20,153 nt of DNA from JBEAUL01 sp041161475 (GCA_041161475.1 JBEAUL010000049.1:1-20153), one strand, 5' to 3'; shown: positions 1 to 8,842, counted from the stretch's first letter. Made by a program: numbers and translations. Notes: a model not told the origin generated them from the sequence alone.

Positions 1-1
1 G

Positions 2-7
2 TATAAT
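2..7 (+). promoter_or_regulatory. Candidate -10 element for the ndk operon
   Basis: A perfect TATAAT lies at the very start of the window, about 57 nt before the ndk start codon. It would place a transcription start near position 13-14 and give a leader of about 50 nt. The matching -35 would lie outside the window, so only half of the promoter can be seen. Confidence 0.35.
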
Positions 8-63
8 AGCCCAACATAGTCGGTTAAAAACCAATTAAACCACATTGACAGAGGAATTTTATC

Positions 64-495
64 ATGGCCATTGAACGTACTTTATCGATATTAAAACCAG
101 ATGCTGTATCCAAAAATAATATAGGCAGCATTATTGCGCGTTTTGAGGAGTCAGGTTTGCGTCCTGTTGCAATGAAAATGGTACAGTTAAGCGTTGAAAA
201 TGGGGAAGCTTTTTATGCTGTTCATCAGGCGCGTCCTTTTTTTCGTGACTTAGTGAATTTCATGGTTTCGGGTCCTGTCTTGGTGATGGTGCTTGAAGGC
301 GAGAATGCTGTCCTTAAAAATCGTGAAATCATGGGTGCAACCAATCCTAAGGAAGCCGCAGCTGGTACCATTCGTCGTGATTTTGCTGAAAATATTGATG
401 AAAACGCGGTGCATGGTTCAGACAGCGCAGAAAACGCAAAAGAAGAAATTCAATTTTTCTTCAGCACAAGCGAAATCTGTCCGCGTAAACGCTAA
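64..495 (+). CDS. ndk: Nucleoside diphosphate kinase
   Basis: Transfers the terminal phosphate from ATP to other nucleoside diphosphates through a phosphohistidine intermediate, balancing the cytosolic NTP and dNTP pools. The 143-residue protein has the usual bacterial length and aligns by eye over its whole length. It begins with ERTLSILKPDAV, which carries the nucleotide-contacting Lys11. The active-site histidine is His117, in NAVHGSDS. The end, EICPRKR, resembles the usual family ending. The ATG at 64 has a GAGG ribosome site at 51-54. It is followed 33 nt later by rlmN and probably heads the long plus-strand run. Confidence 0.97.
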   Translation: MAIERTLSILKPDAVSKNNIGSIIARFEESGLRPVAMKMVQLSVENGEAFYAVHQARPFFRDLVNFMVSGPVLVMVLEGENAVLKNREIMGATNPKEAAAGTIRRDFAENIDENAVHGSDSAENAKEEIQFFFSTSEICPRKR

Positions 496-528
496 TTTGG
501 GTACGTAAAAACAGGTAAGGCTTTTGTC

Positions 529-1659
529 GTGGAATCGCTTGAAACGCAAGAAACAATCAAAACCCCGCTGTTTGGGCTAACCCATGCAGAATTGGTGGCG
601 TATTGTCATACGATTGGACAGAAGCCTTTTCGTGCAAAACAACTGTTTAAATGGATTTACCAAAAACAGGTGCTTAACTTTGATTTAATGTCCGATTTAA
701 GCCAAGATTTTCGGGCACATCTAAAAGCCACTGCTTCCTTAACCTTACCTCCAATTGCGCAATCTAAATGTGCCACAGACGGCACACGAAAATGGCTTAT
801 CCAAGTGGGAGGGGGTAATCTGGTGGAAACCGTCTTTATCCCAGAAACCAAACGCGGTACCCTCTGTATTTCTTCACAAGTGGGCTGTAAGCTCAATTGC
901 CAATTTTGTTCTACTGGAAAGCAGGGTTTTAATCGAGATTTAACGACCGCTGAGATTATTGCACAGCTGTGGCATGCAAAAGCCTTGGGCGCAACCATCA
1001 CGAATGTCGTGATGATGGGTATGGGAGAGCCCTTACTCAATTTTGAGGCGGTGAGTCGTGCCCTAACCATTATGCGCGATGTGGATGGATTTGATCTGCC
1101 AAAACGTCGTGTCACAGTCAGCACAGCTGGCATGGTGCCTTATATTGATCGATTGTCTGCAGAAAATGATGTTGCCTTAGCCGTATCTTTGCATGCACCA
1201 AACGATGTGTTGAGGAGCCAGTTGGTGCCCTTAAACAAAAAGTATCCCATCGCAGTATTGTTGGCAGCGTGTAAACGATATGCTGCGCGCGCCAATAAAA
1301 CCAAAATTACAATGGAATATGTGATGCTGAAAGGCGTAAATGATGCACCAGCGCATGCGAAGGAGCTCAGCCGTTGTTTACGCGATGTGCCGTGTAAAAT
1401 TAATTTAATTCCTTTTAACCCGTTTCCAGGTGCTCCATTCGATCGCTCAACAGACGCACGTATTCAAGAATTTAGAACCATTTTAATGCAAGCAGGCTAT
1501 GTCGTGACGGTTAGAAAAACGCGTGGAGACGATATTGACGCTGCTTGTGGTCAATTGGTGGGGAATGTTTTAGACAGAACCCGTAGGCAGGAACGTTGGC
1601 GAACACAGGGAGTTGAAAAATGGCAACAAGACAATGGGGTAGTAGAAAAAACAGCTTAA
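529..1659 (+). CDS. rlmN: Dual-specificity 23S rRNA/tRNA adenine-C2 methyltransferase RlmN
   Basis: Radical-SAM enzyme that methylates C2 of A2503 in 23S rRNA and of A37 in some tRNAs, supporting decoding accuracy. The 4Fe-4S-binding CxxxCxxC motif is Cys120, Cys124 and Cys127. Cys113 and Cys340 (in DDIDAACGQL) match the two catalytic cysteines of the E. coli enzyme, corresponding to C118 and the methyl-carrying C355. The length, 376 residues, is normal. The start is GTG at 529 with an AAGG ribosome site at 517-520. The last 40 nt overlap the start of pilW, so the two are probably translationally linked. RlmN next to ndk, pilW and hisS is a classic gammaproteobacterial arrangement. Confidence 0.97.
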   Translation: MESLETQETIKTPLFGLTHAELVAYCHTIGQKPFRAKQLFKWIYQKQVLNFDLMSDLSQDFRAHLKATASLTLPPIAQSKCATDGTRKWLIQVGGGNLVETVFIPETKRGTLCISSQVGCKLNCQFCSTGKQGFNRDLTTAEIIAQLWHAKALGATITNVVMMGMGEPLLNFEAVSRALTIMRDVDGFDLPKRRVTVSTAGMVPYIDRLSAENDVALAVSLHAPNDVLRSQLVPLNKKYPIAVLLAACKRYAARANKTKITMEYVMLKGVNDAPAHAKELSRCLRDVPCKINLIPFNPFPGAPFDRSTDARIQEFRTILMQAGYVVTVRKTRGDDIDAACGQLVGNVLDRTRRQERWRTQGVEKWQQDNGVVEKTA

Positions 1660-2495
1660 CAGGAAGTCTCCTCGGACAAGCACTGTTTATGATGCTGCTG
1701 GGGGGGTTGTGCTTTGGTACGGTTGGATGTGGCCAATCTCGAGGGAATAATAAATCCGTTGAAAATGTGGCAGATGGCGATTTAAAGCCAGATTATGCGA
1801 ATGCTGCAAAGATTTATGCACAACTGGGTTTGGCTTATTTGTCTCAAGGTCAGGTCGTGCGTGCAAAAGATAAGCTCACGTCCGCCTTAAAATATGGCCC
1901 TAAAAATGCAGAAGTGATTTCTGCTTGGGGCATTTATTGGGAACAGGTGGGCGATATCAAAGAATCGAACACTTTTCATGAAAAAGCCTTGCGTTTAGCA
2001 AAGCCAGATCAGAAAAGTATGGTTTACGATGCCTATGGCAGTTTTTTATGCCGGCAAGGGAAATGGCATGAAGCACAACAGGCGTTTAAGCAAGCCTTGT
2101 CTGACAGGCAGTCGCTTAAATTGCCCTTTGTTTACGAAAGTGCGGGCTTGTGCGCTGCAAATACGCAACACATAAAAGAAGCTGAAGAATACTTAACCAG
2201 GGCAGTACAGATGGACAACCAACGATCGCGTGCGGCTTTGGCTTTGAGCCAGTTAAAGATAAAACAAGGTGATTTTGTGTCTGCAGCCAAATGGTTGGGG
2301 CAATATGACAAGTATGGTCCGCAAACAGCGCGCTCAGTACTCTCTGCTTTACAAATTGCAGAGGGTTTGCATCAAACAGATCAAATTCATCACTTAGAAT
2401 TGTTATTTAAACGGTCATTTTACAATACGCCTGAATATCTGGAGTATCGGCAGAATATGAAAACAGCCAAGACAGATTTTCAGGGACAATCTTAA
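1620..2495 (+). CDS. pilW: Type IV pilus biogenesis lipoprotein PilW (PilF-type TPR protein)
   Basis: TPR lipoprotein of the outer membrane. In relatives it is the pilotin that helps the secretin PilQ insert and assemble, and so supports type IV pili. The N-terminus has a basic stretch, a hydrophobic core and a lipobox-like TVGC with the lipidated cysteine at residue 37; threonine at -3 is not ideal. Residues from about 50 onward form TPR helix pairs, for example YAQLGLAYLSQGQ and YGSFLCRQGKWHEAQQAF. The length, 291 residues, fits the family. The ATG at 1620 lies inside rlmN but has an AGGGAG ribosome site at 1607-1612 with 7-nt spacing, which decides the start. The name also rests on position between rlmN and hisS. 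Confidence 0.88.
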   Translation: MATRQWGSRKNSLTGSLLGQALFMMLLGGLCFGTVGCGQSRGNNKSVENVADGDLKPDYANAAKIYAQLGLAYLSQGQVVRAKDKLTSALKYGPKNAEVISAWGIYWEQVGDIKESNTFHEKALRLAKPDQKSMVYDAYGSFLCRQGKWHEAQQAFKQALSDRQSLKLPFVYESAGLCAANTQHIKEAEEYLTRAVQMDNQRSRAALALSQLKIKQGDFVSAAKWLGQYDKYGPQTARSVLSALQIAEGLHQTDQIHHLELLFKRSFYNTPEYLEYRQNMKTAKTDFQGQS

Positions 2496-2530
2496 AGTAA
2501 AACACTGAATATAATGTAGAGGTTAATGAC

Positions 2531-3820
2531 GTGTCTGAAAAAGTCACTTCTTTACGCGGTATGTCAGATGTGTTGCCTGAACAGGCAGCGCAATGGCGTG
2601 CCCTAGAACGCTTGTGGGTCGGTATGATGGCGCAGTATGGGTATGGAGAAATACGCTTGCCTTTGCTGGAAAAGGTGGCCTTATTTAAACGGGCAATCGG
2701 TGAAGTCACCGACATTGTCGAAAAGGAAATGTTTACCTTGCAAGACAGGGATGGCGAAGGCATTGCTTTACGTCCAGAAGGAACAGCGAGTTGCATTCGT
2801 GCAGGCATTGAACAAGGATTACTGTATCACCAAACACAAAAATGGTGGTACCAAGGACCCATGTTTCGTTATGAACGTCCTCAAAAAGGCCGCTACCGTC
2901 AATTTCATCAATTTGGGGTTGAATCCTTTGGTTTTTCAGACAGTGACATTGAGTTAGAGCATTTTTTATTGGTTCAGCGCTTATTTAGGTCTTTGAATAT
3001 ATTGGATGCAGTGACCTTAGAGGTGAATAGCTTGGGCTCACTGGCTGCCCGTCAAGTATATCGAGCGGCACTGATTGATTATTGGGAAAAGCATGCGGAA
3101 TCTTTAGATTCAGATGCCAAAAGAAGACTCTATACCAATCCCTTGCGTATTCTAGACAGCAAAGTGCCAGAAATGCAGCCATTGATTGCAAATGCACCCC
3201 AGTTGCAAGAATATTGGGATGCGGACTCTGCCACATCGTTTGCGCGATTGTTAGAAAAATGTGATGCCCTGGGGATTCGTTACCGTATAAACCCGCGCTT
3301 AGTGAGAGGCCTCGATTATTACAATGGATTGGTGTATGAGTGGACAACGACAGCCTTAGGAGCGCAAGGCACATTGTGTGCAGGCGGTCGTTATGATACT
3401 TTGGTCGAACAATTGGGTGGAAAACCAACGCCCGGGGTTGGTTTTGGTATGGGGATTGAGCGCGTTTTACTCTTGGTTGAACAGTTAAACCCCATGCACA
3501 TCGATACAAGACCCGCGGTTTATGTTGTGTTCGAGGGTCCACAAACAGAAACAGTCGCCCTGCAATTGTCCGAAACATGGCGAGACAAATTACCAGATTT
3601 GCGTTTGGTTGTGCATATGGGGGGCGGTAGCCTAAAATCACAGTTTAAAAAAGCAGATAAAAGCGGTGCAAAATGGGCATTGATTTTAGGTGAAAGAGAG
3701 ATCGAAACACAGACTGTGTCAATAAAATGGTTAAGACAAAGTGATAAACCTCAACACAGTATCGCCCAAACAGAGGCGCTGGATTGGTTTTCGCAATATT
3801 TACAGGGCAATGAGGAATAA
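2531..3820 (+). CDS. hisS: Histidyl-tRNA synthetase
   Basis: Class II aminoacyl-tRNA synthetase that charges tRNA-His. Visible family signatures are class II motif 2 near residues 112-126 (FRYERPQKGRYRQF), the histidine-specific LVRGLDYYNG near 257-266, the GGRYDTLVEQLGG glycine-rich stretch, and motif 3 near 304-315 (GVGFGMGIERVL). The C-terminal 100 residues form the anticodon-binding domain. The length is 429 residues, against 424 in E. coli. The start is GTG with AGAGG at 2518-2522. It lies 35 nt after pilW and only 6 nt before yfgM. Confidence 0.97.
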   Translation: MSEKVTSLRGMSDVLPEQAAQWRALERLWVGMMAQYGYGEIRLPLLEKVALFKRAIGEVTDIVEKEMFTLQDRDGEGIALRPEGTASCIRAGIEQGLLYHQTQKWWYQGPMFRYERPQKGRYRQFHQFGVESFGFSDSDIELEHFLLVQRLFRSLNILDAVTLEVNSLGSLAARQVYRAALIDYWEKHAESLDSDAKRRLYTNPLRILDSKVPEMQPLIANAPQLQEYWDADSATSFARLLEKCDALGIRYRINPRLVRGLDYYNGLVYEWTTTALGAQGTLCAGGRYDTLVEQLGGKPTPGVGFGMGIERVLLLVEQLNPMHIDTRPAVYVVFEGPQTETVALQLSETWRDKLPDLRLVVHMGGGSLKSQFKKADKSGAKWALILGEREIETQTVSIKWLRQSDKPQHSIAQTEALDWFSQYLQGNEE

Positions 3821-3826
3821 AATAGC

Positions 3827-4462
3827 ATGTTGCATCAGATCCGTGATTTATGGCGTAATCGCTTAAAAAATCAAAGAAGCCACAATACCTTTGTGATGAT
3901 AGGCTTTTTTATCCTTTGCGTGGGTATTGCGTTTGGGATTGTGGAAGTGGTGCAACAGTATCATTTTAATGCAACAAAGCAGGCGTCTATTGCATACAGT
4001 GATATCCTCGAACAGATACAAGAAAAAGAAAAAAAAGCTGATCTGCATCAACAAGCCGATCAGCTGATAAAAAATTATCCAAAAACCATCTATGCCAATA
4101 TGACGCGTTTATTGCTCAGTGAAATCGCATATCAAGAAGGACAGATGGAGCAGGCCAAAGGATATTTAAACGACATTGTAAACAATCCTAAAGAAACCCC
4201 TCTCTCGCACATTGCAAGGGTTCGGTTGGCACGTATGCTGACAGATGAAAAAAATTATACCGAAGCATTATCTCTTTTAACGAAGGCTTCGTCTAAAGGA
4301 TTTGAACCCTTGTATGAAACAGCCAAGGGCGATATTTATATGGCAATGGGTTCGATTGAAGAAGCCAATCAAGCGTATAAAATGGCACTTCAATCGATGC
4401 CACAAGGGGCATCGGATGCTTGGTTACAAATTAAGCAAGCAGATATCGGGGGCCAAGGATGA
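3827..4462 (+). CDS. yfgM: YfgM-like inner-membrane tetratricopeptide protein
   Basis: YfgM is an inner-membrane protein with a periplasmic TPR domain. In E. coli it associates with the SecYEG translocon and the chaperone PpiD and helps hand over secreted proteins. Here 211 residues show a short basic cytosolic tail, one transmembrane helix at about 22-42 (FVMIGFFILCVGIAFGIVEV), and then helical TPR-like repeats such as ILEQIQEKEKKADLHQQADQ and AKGDIYMAMGSIEEANQAYK. Residue identity to the E. coli protein is not high by eye, and the name relies partly on the conserved place between hisS and bamB. The ATG has GAGGA at 3812-3816, and the stop overlaps the bamB start as ATGA. Confidence 0.85.
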   Translation: MLHQIRDLWRNRLKNQRSHNTFVMIGFFILCVGIAFGIVEVVQQYHFNATKQASIAYSDILEQIQEKEKKADLHQQADQLIKNYPKTIYANMTRLLLSEIAYQEGQMEQAKGYLNDIVNNPKETPLSHIARVRLARMLTDEKNYTEALSLLTKASSKGFEPLYETAKGDIYMAMGSIEEANQAYKMALQSMPQGASDAWLQIKQADIGGQG

Positions 4463-5643
4463 CCTTGTTGTATAGAATAAAAATAACGGCTGTATTGGTC
4501 ATTGCACTGCTTGGTTTGTCTGCTTGTAATACCATTGAGCATCGCAGTGAGCGTATTCCATTAAGCCCTTTGCCAGCGATAGTAAAGCCTGATACTGACC
4601 TGTTGTCTTTATCCTGGCAACAATCTTTGGGTAGTCGTCAGCGTTGTCAAAAACCCGGGTTGGGGCTTGTGTTAGCCACAAGTTCAGACGCGTTATTTGT
4701 TGCAGAGTGCGATGGTCGAGTATGGTCTTTGGCCGTAGACAAGGGCACGATTCGTTGGGCGCATCACCTCAAAATCCCGATTATGGCTGGGCCTACGCTG
4801 GCTGGCGATGATTTAATTGTGACCACAAAAATGCCATCCACAATTGCCATCAATGCAAAAACAGGTAAAGTGAGATGGGATAAGCCAGATGCCAATGAAA
4901 TACTTACGCCAGTGGGCTATTCTGGCGCGTATTTATTCAGCCATGCCTTAGATGATACAGTCATGGCACGCCGTGTGACAGATGGTCATACGGTATGGCA
5001 AACACAAAATCCGCCCCTAAACCTCGTTTTGCGTAAAAGCGCGCGTCCAGTGATTGCAGAAGACATGGTATTGGTGGGATTTGCCGATGGCAAGTTGATC
5101 GCTTTTGAGCAAAGTACAGGAACAATCCGTTGGATACAAGCGCTTTCCACTCCCATGGGGCATGATGAATTTCAACGAATGGTGGACGTCAGTGCGACAC
5201 CGGTTGTGAGCGATCATCGCGTGTTTGCTGTTAACTTTCAAGGAAAGCTCAATGTATTGTCGACAGCATCAGGTGAAAAGTTGTGGTCATATCCCGTCTC
5301 TTCTTCTTCGGGTCTTGCTGTATCGCAAAATCATGTGGTGGTAAGTGATTCCCAAGGTATGGTGTTGGCACTAGACAGCAAAACAGGAAAAAATATCTGG
5401 ACACAAGCTGGCTTGAGGGGACGTCGATTATCTGCACCAACGATTGTGGATGATTATATTTTTGTTGGAGATGAACAAGGCCAGTTACATGTGCTCGAGT
5501 TGTCTCGTGGGACCTATTTAACACGCGTAAAGGTGAGTGCGACACCCATTGAGGTAGCACCCGTGTGCATGGGTAAACGTTTATTTGTATTAAGCCAGGG
5601 AGCGGTTGTCAGTGCTTATATCCTGGGAGAAAAAAACGGATGA
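4459..5643 (+). CDS. bamB: Outer-membrane protein assembly lipoprotein BamB
   Basis: Subunit of the BAM complex, which folds beta-barrel proteins into the outer membrane. The signal peptide ends in a clear lipobox, LSAC, with the lipidated cysteine at residue 23. The mature part is a series of PQQ-type beta-propeller repeats, recognisable as recurring blades ending in patterns such as ALDSKTGKNIW, AINAKTGKVRW and AFEQSTGTIRW. The length is 394 residues, close to the E. coli protein at 392. The start ATG overlaps the yfgM stop, pointing to coupled translation. The order hisS-yfgM-bamB-der is conserved in gammaproteobacteria and supports the call. Confidence 0.95.
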   Translation: MTLLYRIKITAVLVIALLGLSACNTIEHRSERIPLSPLPAIVKPDTDLLSLSWQQSLGSRQRCQKPGLGLVLATSSDALFVAECDGRVWSLAVDKGTIRWAHHLKIPIMAGPTLAGDDLIVTTKMPSTIAINAKTGKVRWDKPDANEILTPVGYSGAYLFSHALDDTVMARRVTDGHTVWQTQNPPLNLVLRKSARPVIAEDMVLVGFADGKLIAFEQSTGTIRWIQALSTPMGHDEFQRMVDVSATPVVSDHRVFAVNFQGKLNVLSTASGEKLWSYPVSSSSGLAVSQNHVVVSDSQGMVLALDSKTGKNIWTQAGLRGRRLSAPTIVDDYIFVGDEQGQLHVLELSRGTYLTRVKVSATPIEVAPVCMGKRLFVLSQGAVVSAYILGEKNG

Positions 5644-5671
5644 TGCTATATAACAATAATGAGGGCGTATG

Positions 5672-7159
5672 ATGGCCATGTTACCGGTTATTGCCATTGT
5701 TGGCCGCCCCAATGTAGGAAAATCGACTCTATTTAATCAAGTGACACGCACACGACAAGCTTTGGTTGTTGATTTACCGGGGGTGACCCGAGACAGACAA
5801 TTTGGTGAAGCGTATATAGAGGGTCAAAAATGCATTGTGATTGATACAGGTGGTATCGCAGAGCCGAATATTGACCCTATTTTTAAACAAGTCACCGAAC
5901 AAACCTGGCAAGCCATTGCCGAAGCCCATGTGATTTGGTGGGTTGTTGATGCGCAGGTGGGTATCACCCCTGGGGATGACTTGATTATCAAGGCGTTGCG
6001 TCAGCGGGTAAAAACGCCGGTGATGTTGGTGGCCAATAAAATAGATGGTACTGATTTTCCTGGTTCTTTACTTGAATTTTATCGACTCGGTTTAGGGGAG
6101 CCTCAAGGGATCTCCGCCACGCATCGTCGCGGATTTGCGCAGCTATTCCAAGAAACCTTAGGGAAATTGCCCCAAGAATGTTGTCAAGCGCAGGATTTGT
6201 CTGTCGTTGATACAGAATCTCTTTTGTCCGCGGTAGAGGACGTGCAAGAAGAGGCGTCACTGGAAAATCCTCCTTTGCCTGAGGAACCGATTAAAATGGC
6301 GATTGTTGGTCGACCAAATGTTGGCAAGTCCACACTCGTGAATCGCTTGTTGGGTGAAGAACGGGTGATTGCGTTTGATGCGCCTGGTACCACAAGAGAC
6401 AGTATTTATATCCCATTTACGCGCCAAGAGACAGCCTACGTTCTGATTGATACGGCTGGTATGCGTCGTCGTGCACGTATTGAAGCCCCCTTAGAAAAAT
6501 TTTCTGTCATTAAAACCTTGCAAGCCATAGAGGATTGTCATGTGGCTATTTTGGTGATTGATGCGCAAGAAAGCCTGACCGATCAGGATTTGGGTATTTT
6601 GCGGTTTATCATTGAAACGGGGCGTGGTTTGATTATTGCGGTAAACAAATGGGATGGCTTATCTCCCGAAAAACGTAAAATTATTCAAGGCATGTTGACC
6701 GATCGATTGCGTTTTGCCAAATTTGCCTTAATTCATTACATTTCTGCCTTACATGGCTCTGGGGTGGGCGATTTGTGGAAAATGGTGAACAGTGTCTATA
6801 AAGCAGCCACAAAAACCCTCTCTACGGCCCTATTAACCCGTTTACTTCAACAAGCGATTGCTGCACACCAACCCCCGATGGTGCGCGGTAGACGCATTAA
6901 ACTACGTTATGCCCATGCAGGTGGACACAATCCCCCTATTATCATCGTGCATGGAAACCAAACAGAAGACCTACCCGAATCCTATCGTCGGTATTTGAGT
7001 GGTTATTTCTATGAAGCATTAAACTTACAGGGTACCCCTGTCGAAATACAGTTTAAAACCAGTGAAAACCCTTATGCGGGTCGTCGTAATACGCTTACCC
7101 CAAGGCAACAGCATAAAAGAGATCGGCAAATGCGCCATTTCAAAAAGAAGAAAAAATAA
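5672..7159 (+). CDS. der: Ribosome biogenesis GTPase Der (EngA)
   Basis: Essential GTPase that helps mature the 50S ribosomal subunit. Two GTPase domains in tandem are visible. Each has the P-loop GRPNVGKST (near residues 11 and 213), a switch region (PGVTRD and PGTTRD), a DTGG or DTAG motif, and an NKxD motif (NKID and NKWD). An acidic linker at about 180-205 joins them. The C-terminal KH-like domain ends in a very basic tail (RHFKKKKK). I chose the ATG at 5672 because GAGGG at 5661-5665 then lies 6-7 nt upstream; an in-frame ATG at 5669 is the alternative and adds one residue. This is the last gene of the ndk-der run. Confidence 0.97.
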   Translation: MAMLPVIAIVGRPNVGKSTLFNQVTRTRQALVVDLPGVTRDRQFGEAYIEGQKCIVIDTGGIAEPNIDPIFKQVTEQTWQAIAEAHVIWWVVDAQVGITPGDDLIIKALRQRVKTPVMLVANKIDGTDFPGSLLEFYRLGLGEPQGISATHRRGFAQLFQETLGKLPQECCQAQDLSVVDTESLLSAVEDVQEEASLENPPLPEEPIKMAIVGRPNVGKSTLVNRLLGEERVIAFDAPGTTRDSIYIPFTRQETAYVLIDTAGMRRRARIEAPLEKFSVIKTLQAIEDCHVAILVIDAQESLTDQDLGILRFIIETGRGLIIAVNKWDGLSPEKRKIIQGMLTDRLRFAKFALIHYISALHGSGVGDLWKMVNSVYKAATKTLSTALLTRLLQQAIAAHQPPMVRGRRIKLRYAHAGGHNPPIIIVHGNQTEDLPESYRRYLSGYFYEALNLQGTPVEIQFKTSENPYAGRRNTLTPRQQHKRDRQMRHFKKKKK

Positions 7160-7256
7160 GACCGAACAATAATGATGCCATCAGCATTGTTAACTAAGAT
7201 GGATTTATAGGCTGTAATATATCTGATTTTTGCTAGTCAGCGGGGGTGCGTTGCGG

Positions 7257-8258
7257 GTGATAGTAGGTCGATTGTTTAATAAGAGCATGGCGCTGGGTTT
7301 TTGCGCCTTGCTGATGTGGTCTTTAATGTCTTTACTGATGTCAGAATTGTCATCAATACCCATCTTTCAGATGACGGCCTGTATCTTTGGAACCACTTTT
7401 CTGCTGGTCTTGTCAAAAATTCTCTTGAAAAGGCAGTGGCAACGTGTAAAACAGCCTTTGTGGGTTTGGATTTTGGGTTCTGCAGGCATTTGTGGCAGTG
7501 ATTTTTGTTATATCGCAGCGTTTAAACACGTTCCTCCTGCACACATTGATTTTATCGATTATTTATGGCCATTCTTAATTATTTTATTGAGTAGCTTGTT
7601 GCCAAAAGAAAAATTAACGGTGCCTCAGGTCATTGGTGGGCTGTTGTGCGTGCTTGGTGTGTACTTTTTATTGGTGGCTTCGGGACGCTCATTGCTCTCT
7701 TTGGATATTGCTTATGCAAAAGGGTATGCCTTTGCCTTATGTGGTGCGCTTGCTTGGAGTGTTTACAGCATTGTTTCTCGAACGATACGCTCGCGTATTC
7801 CGGTTGAAATGTATGGCATGTATGCGGGGGTTGGAGCGATTGCCAGTTTTGGTATGCATTGCAAAACAGAAATGTGGCAAATGCCAAGCTTATATGAAAT
7901 GGCGCTTATTGGGCTTACTGGTTTATTTGGAATGGCTTATATGTTATGGGATTCCAGCATGCGCACTGGAAATTTTAAACTGTTGAATTTGTTGGCCTAT
8001 TTTACGCCGATTATGTCGGTTACTTTTTTAGTGATTGCTGGAAAACAAGATTTTTCATTGTACCTGGTTTTGGCTTGTTTTTGGGTGGTATGTGGTGTTT
8101 TTGTGGGCAGTCTTGACTGGGAAGCATTGAATCATAAGCGCAAGGAAAGGCGTGCAAAGCGACTTTATTCAAATACTCCCAGTATCAGTGACAACGATGA
8201 ACAATCCAAGACCCAGACAAAACTATATCCCATTGCTGAAGCCTTAAAAAATCGTTAA
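7257..8258 (+). CDS. DMT/EamA-family exporter, YddG-like (probable amino-acid exporter)
   Basis: Inner-membrane transporter of the drug/metabolite superfamily with about ten predicted membrane helices. Segments resemble E. coli YddG, an exporter of aromatic amino acids: DYLWPFLIILLSSLL, ALCGALAWSVYSIVSR, and a late block GMAYMLWDSS followed by YFTPIMS. Substrate cannot be told from sequence. The start is uncertain. The frame opens at a TTG at 7230 with no ribosome site. I favour GTG 7257, preceded by a G-rich stretch at 7242-7246 and giving a short basic cytosolic end; ATG 7287 would begin at the first membrane helix. The tail after residue 290 is long, charged and cytosolic (HKRKERRAKR). It is convergent with the next gene. 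Confidence 0.82.
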   Translation: MIVGRLFNKSMALGFCALLMWSLMSLLMSELSSIPIFQMTACIFGTTFLLVLSKILLKRQWQRVKQPLWVWILGSAGICGSDFCYIAAFKHVPPAHIDFIDYLWPFLIILLSSLLPKEKLTVPQVIGGLLCVLGVYFLLVASGRSLLSLDIAYAKGYAFALCGALAWSVYSIVSRTIRSRIPVEMYGMYAGVGAIASFGMHCKTEMWQMPSLYEMALIGLTGLFGMAYMLWDSSMRTGNFKLLNLLAYFTPIMSVTFLVIAGKQDFSLYLVLACFWVVCGVFVGSLDWEALNHKRKERRAKRLYSNTPSISDNDEQSKTQTKLYPIAEALKNR

Positions 8259-8278
8259 CTGTTTGCTAGTGATTTTTT
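8246..8278. terminator. Weak AT-rich bidirectional terminator candidate
   Basis: An inverted repeat pairs 8246-8257 with 8267-8278 over 12 positions, two of them G-U, around a 9-nt loop. It has a run of A on the left and of T on the right, so it could end transcription on both strands. It spans the stop codons of both convergent genes. The stem is nearly all A-U, so its strength is doubtful. Confidence 0.35.
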
Positions 8279-8808
8279 TTATGTGGTTTAGCTTCGGTTG
8301 TTTTTGTTTCAGAGGATTCCAATGACAGCGTGTTTGGGGGATTCAGCGGTGCGACACATTGTCCGCCGATGTTGTCTCCTTTGCTTTTACGCATTTCCAA
8401 GTTATGTAGTGCTTGTTTTGCATCTGTATTCCCGTGCGTGGCGGCGCTGCTGTACCACTGTTTTGCTTTGGCTATATCAATCGCTACCCCTTTGCCGCAT
8501 TCATATTGAGAGCCGATAAGTGCTTCAATGCGCCCTTTCGTGTTTGGGTTGGTGGTATCTGCTAATTTTTGGGTGTAAAGTGACAGAGATTTATTAAAAT
8601 GCAGTGTTGCCAAAGCATCCGCATGACGGGATTCTGAAAAATAAAATTCACCAATAATGCGTTCAGAAAAAGGACTGTGCGGATCGATATAATGGGTGTA
8701 CCCTGTTAAAATAAAAATCATGATTGGTAAGCGAAATACATACACCAAAATATAGACGAGTAACATGGGGATTGAGAAGACATTCTTTAAAACAGATTTA
8801 AGAGACAT
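8266..8808 (-). CDS. Small membrane-anchored Sel1-repeat protein
   Basis: I do not recognise a named ortholog. The 180-residue protein has a hydrophobic segment near residues 13-37 (IPMLLVYILVYVFRLPIMIF), then a helical region. One good Sel1-like repeat lies near residues 94-132: IEALIGSQYECGKGVAID, then AKAKQWYSSAATHGNTDAK. The repeat before it is degenerate (FYFSESRHADALATLHFNKS). The C-terminus is low-complexity and charged, ending KPHKKNH. Sel1 repeats mediate protein contacts and are common in proteins of intracellular bacteria that act on host pathways, but a housekeeping role is equally possible. The ATG is preceded by GAGG at minus-strand 8822-8819, which can fold into a hairpin. Confidence 0.7.
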   Translation of the reverse strand: MSLKSVLKNVFSIPMLLVYILVYVFRLPIMIFILTGYTHYIDPHSPFSERIIGEFYFSESRHADALATLHFNKSLSLYTQKLADTTNPNTKGRIEALIGSQYECGKGVAIDIAKAKQWYSSAATHGNTDAKQALHNLEMRKSKGDNIGGQCVAPLNPPNTLSLESSETKTTEAKPHKKNH

Positions 8809-8811
8809 AAC

Positions 8812-8842
8812 TTACTTACCTCATTTAGGTGTTAGAAAGTAA
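8812..8842 (-). promoter_or_regulatory. Hairpin covering the ribosome-binding site of the Sel1-repeat gene
   Basis: On the minus strand the leader reads TTACTT, a 6-nt bulge, ACCT, a 5-nt loop, AGGT, AAGTAA. The two 6-nt arms (8837-8842 and 8812-8817) and the two 4-nt arms (8827-8830 and 8818-8821) are exactly complementary. Most of the GAGGT ribosome site would be paired, which could reduce translation until the hairpin opens. The large one-sided bulge makes stability uncertain. Confidence 0.35.

Noticed and set aside
657..1133. A 158-codon open frame antisense to rlmN.
   Set aside because: It overlaps the radical-SAM core of rlmN and has no family resemblance.
2510..2515. A perfect TATAAT between pilW and hisS as an internal promoter.
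   Set aside because: There is no -35 at a proper distance, and transcription would start at about the hisS ribosome site, leaving it partly outside the transcript.
2985..3641. A 218-codon open frame antisense to hisS.
   Set aside because: It lies fully inside the conserved hisS coding region, shows no recognisable domain and looks like a composition shadow.
7165..7191. Inverted repeat after der as a terminator.
   Set aside because: AACAAT and ATTGTT pair, but the inner part has mismatches and a very small loop, and no T-run follows.
8298..8519. A 73-codon plus-strand frame inside the Sel1-repeat gene.
   Set aside because: It is antisense to a gene with a visible Sel1 repeat and a ribosome site, and has no support of its own.
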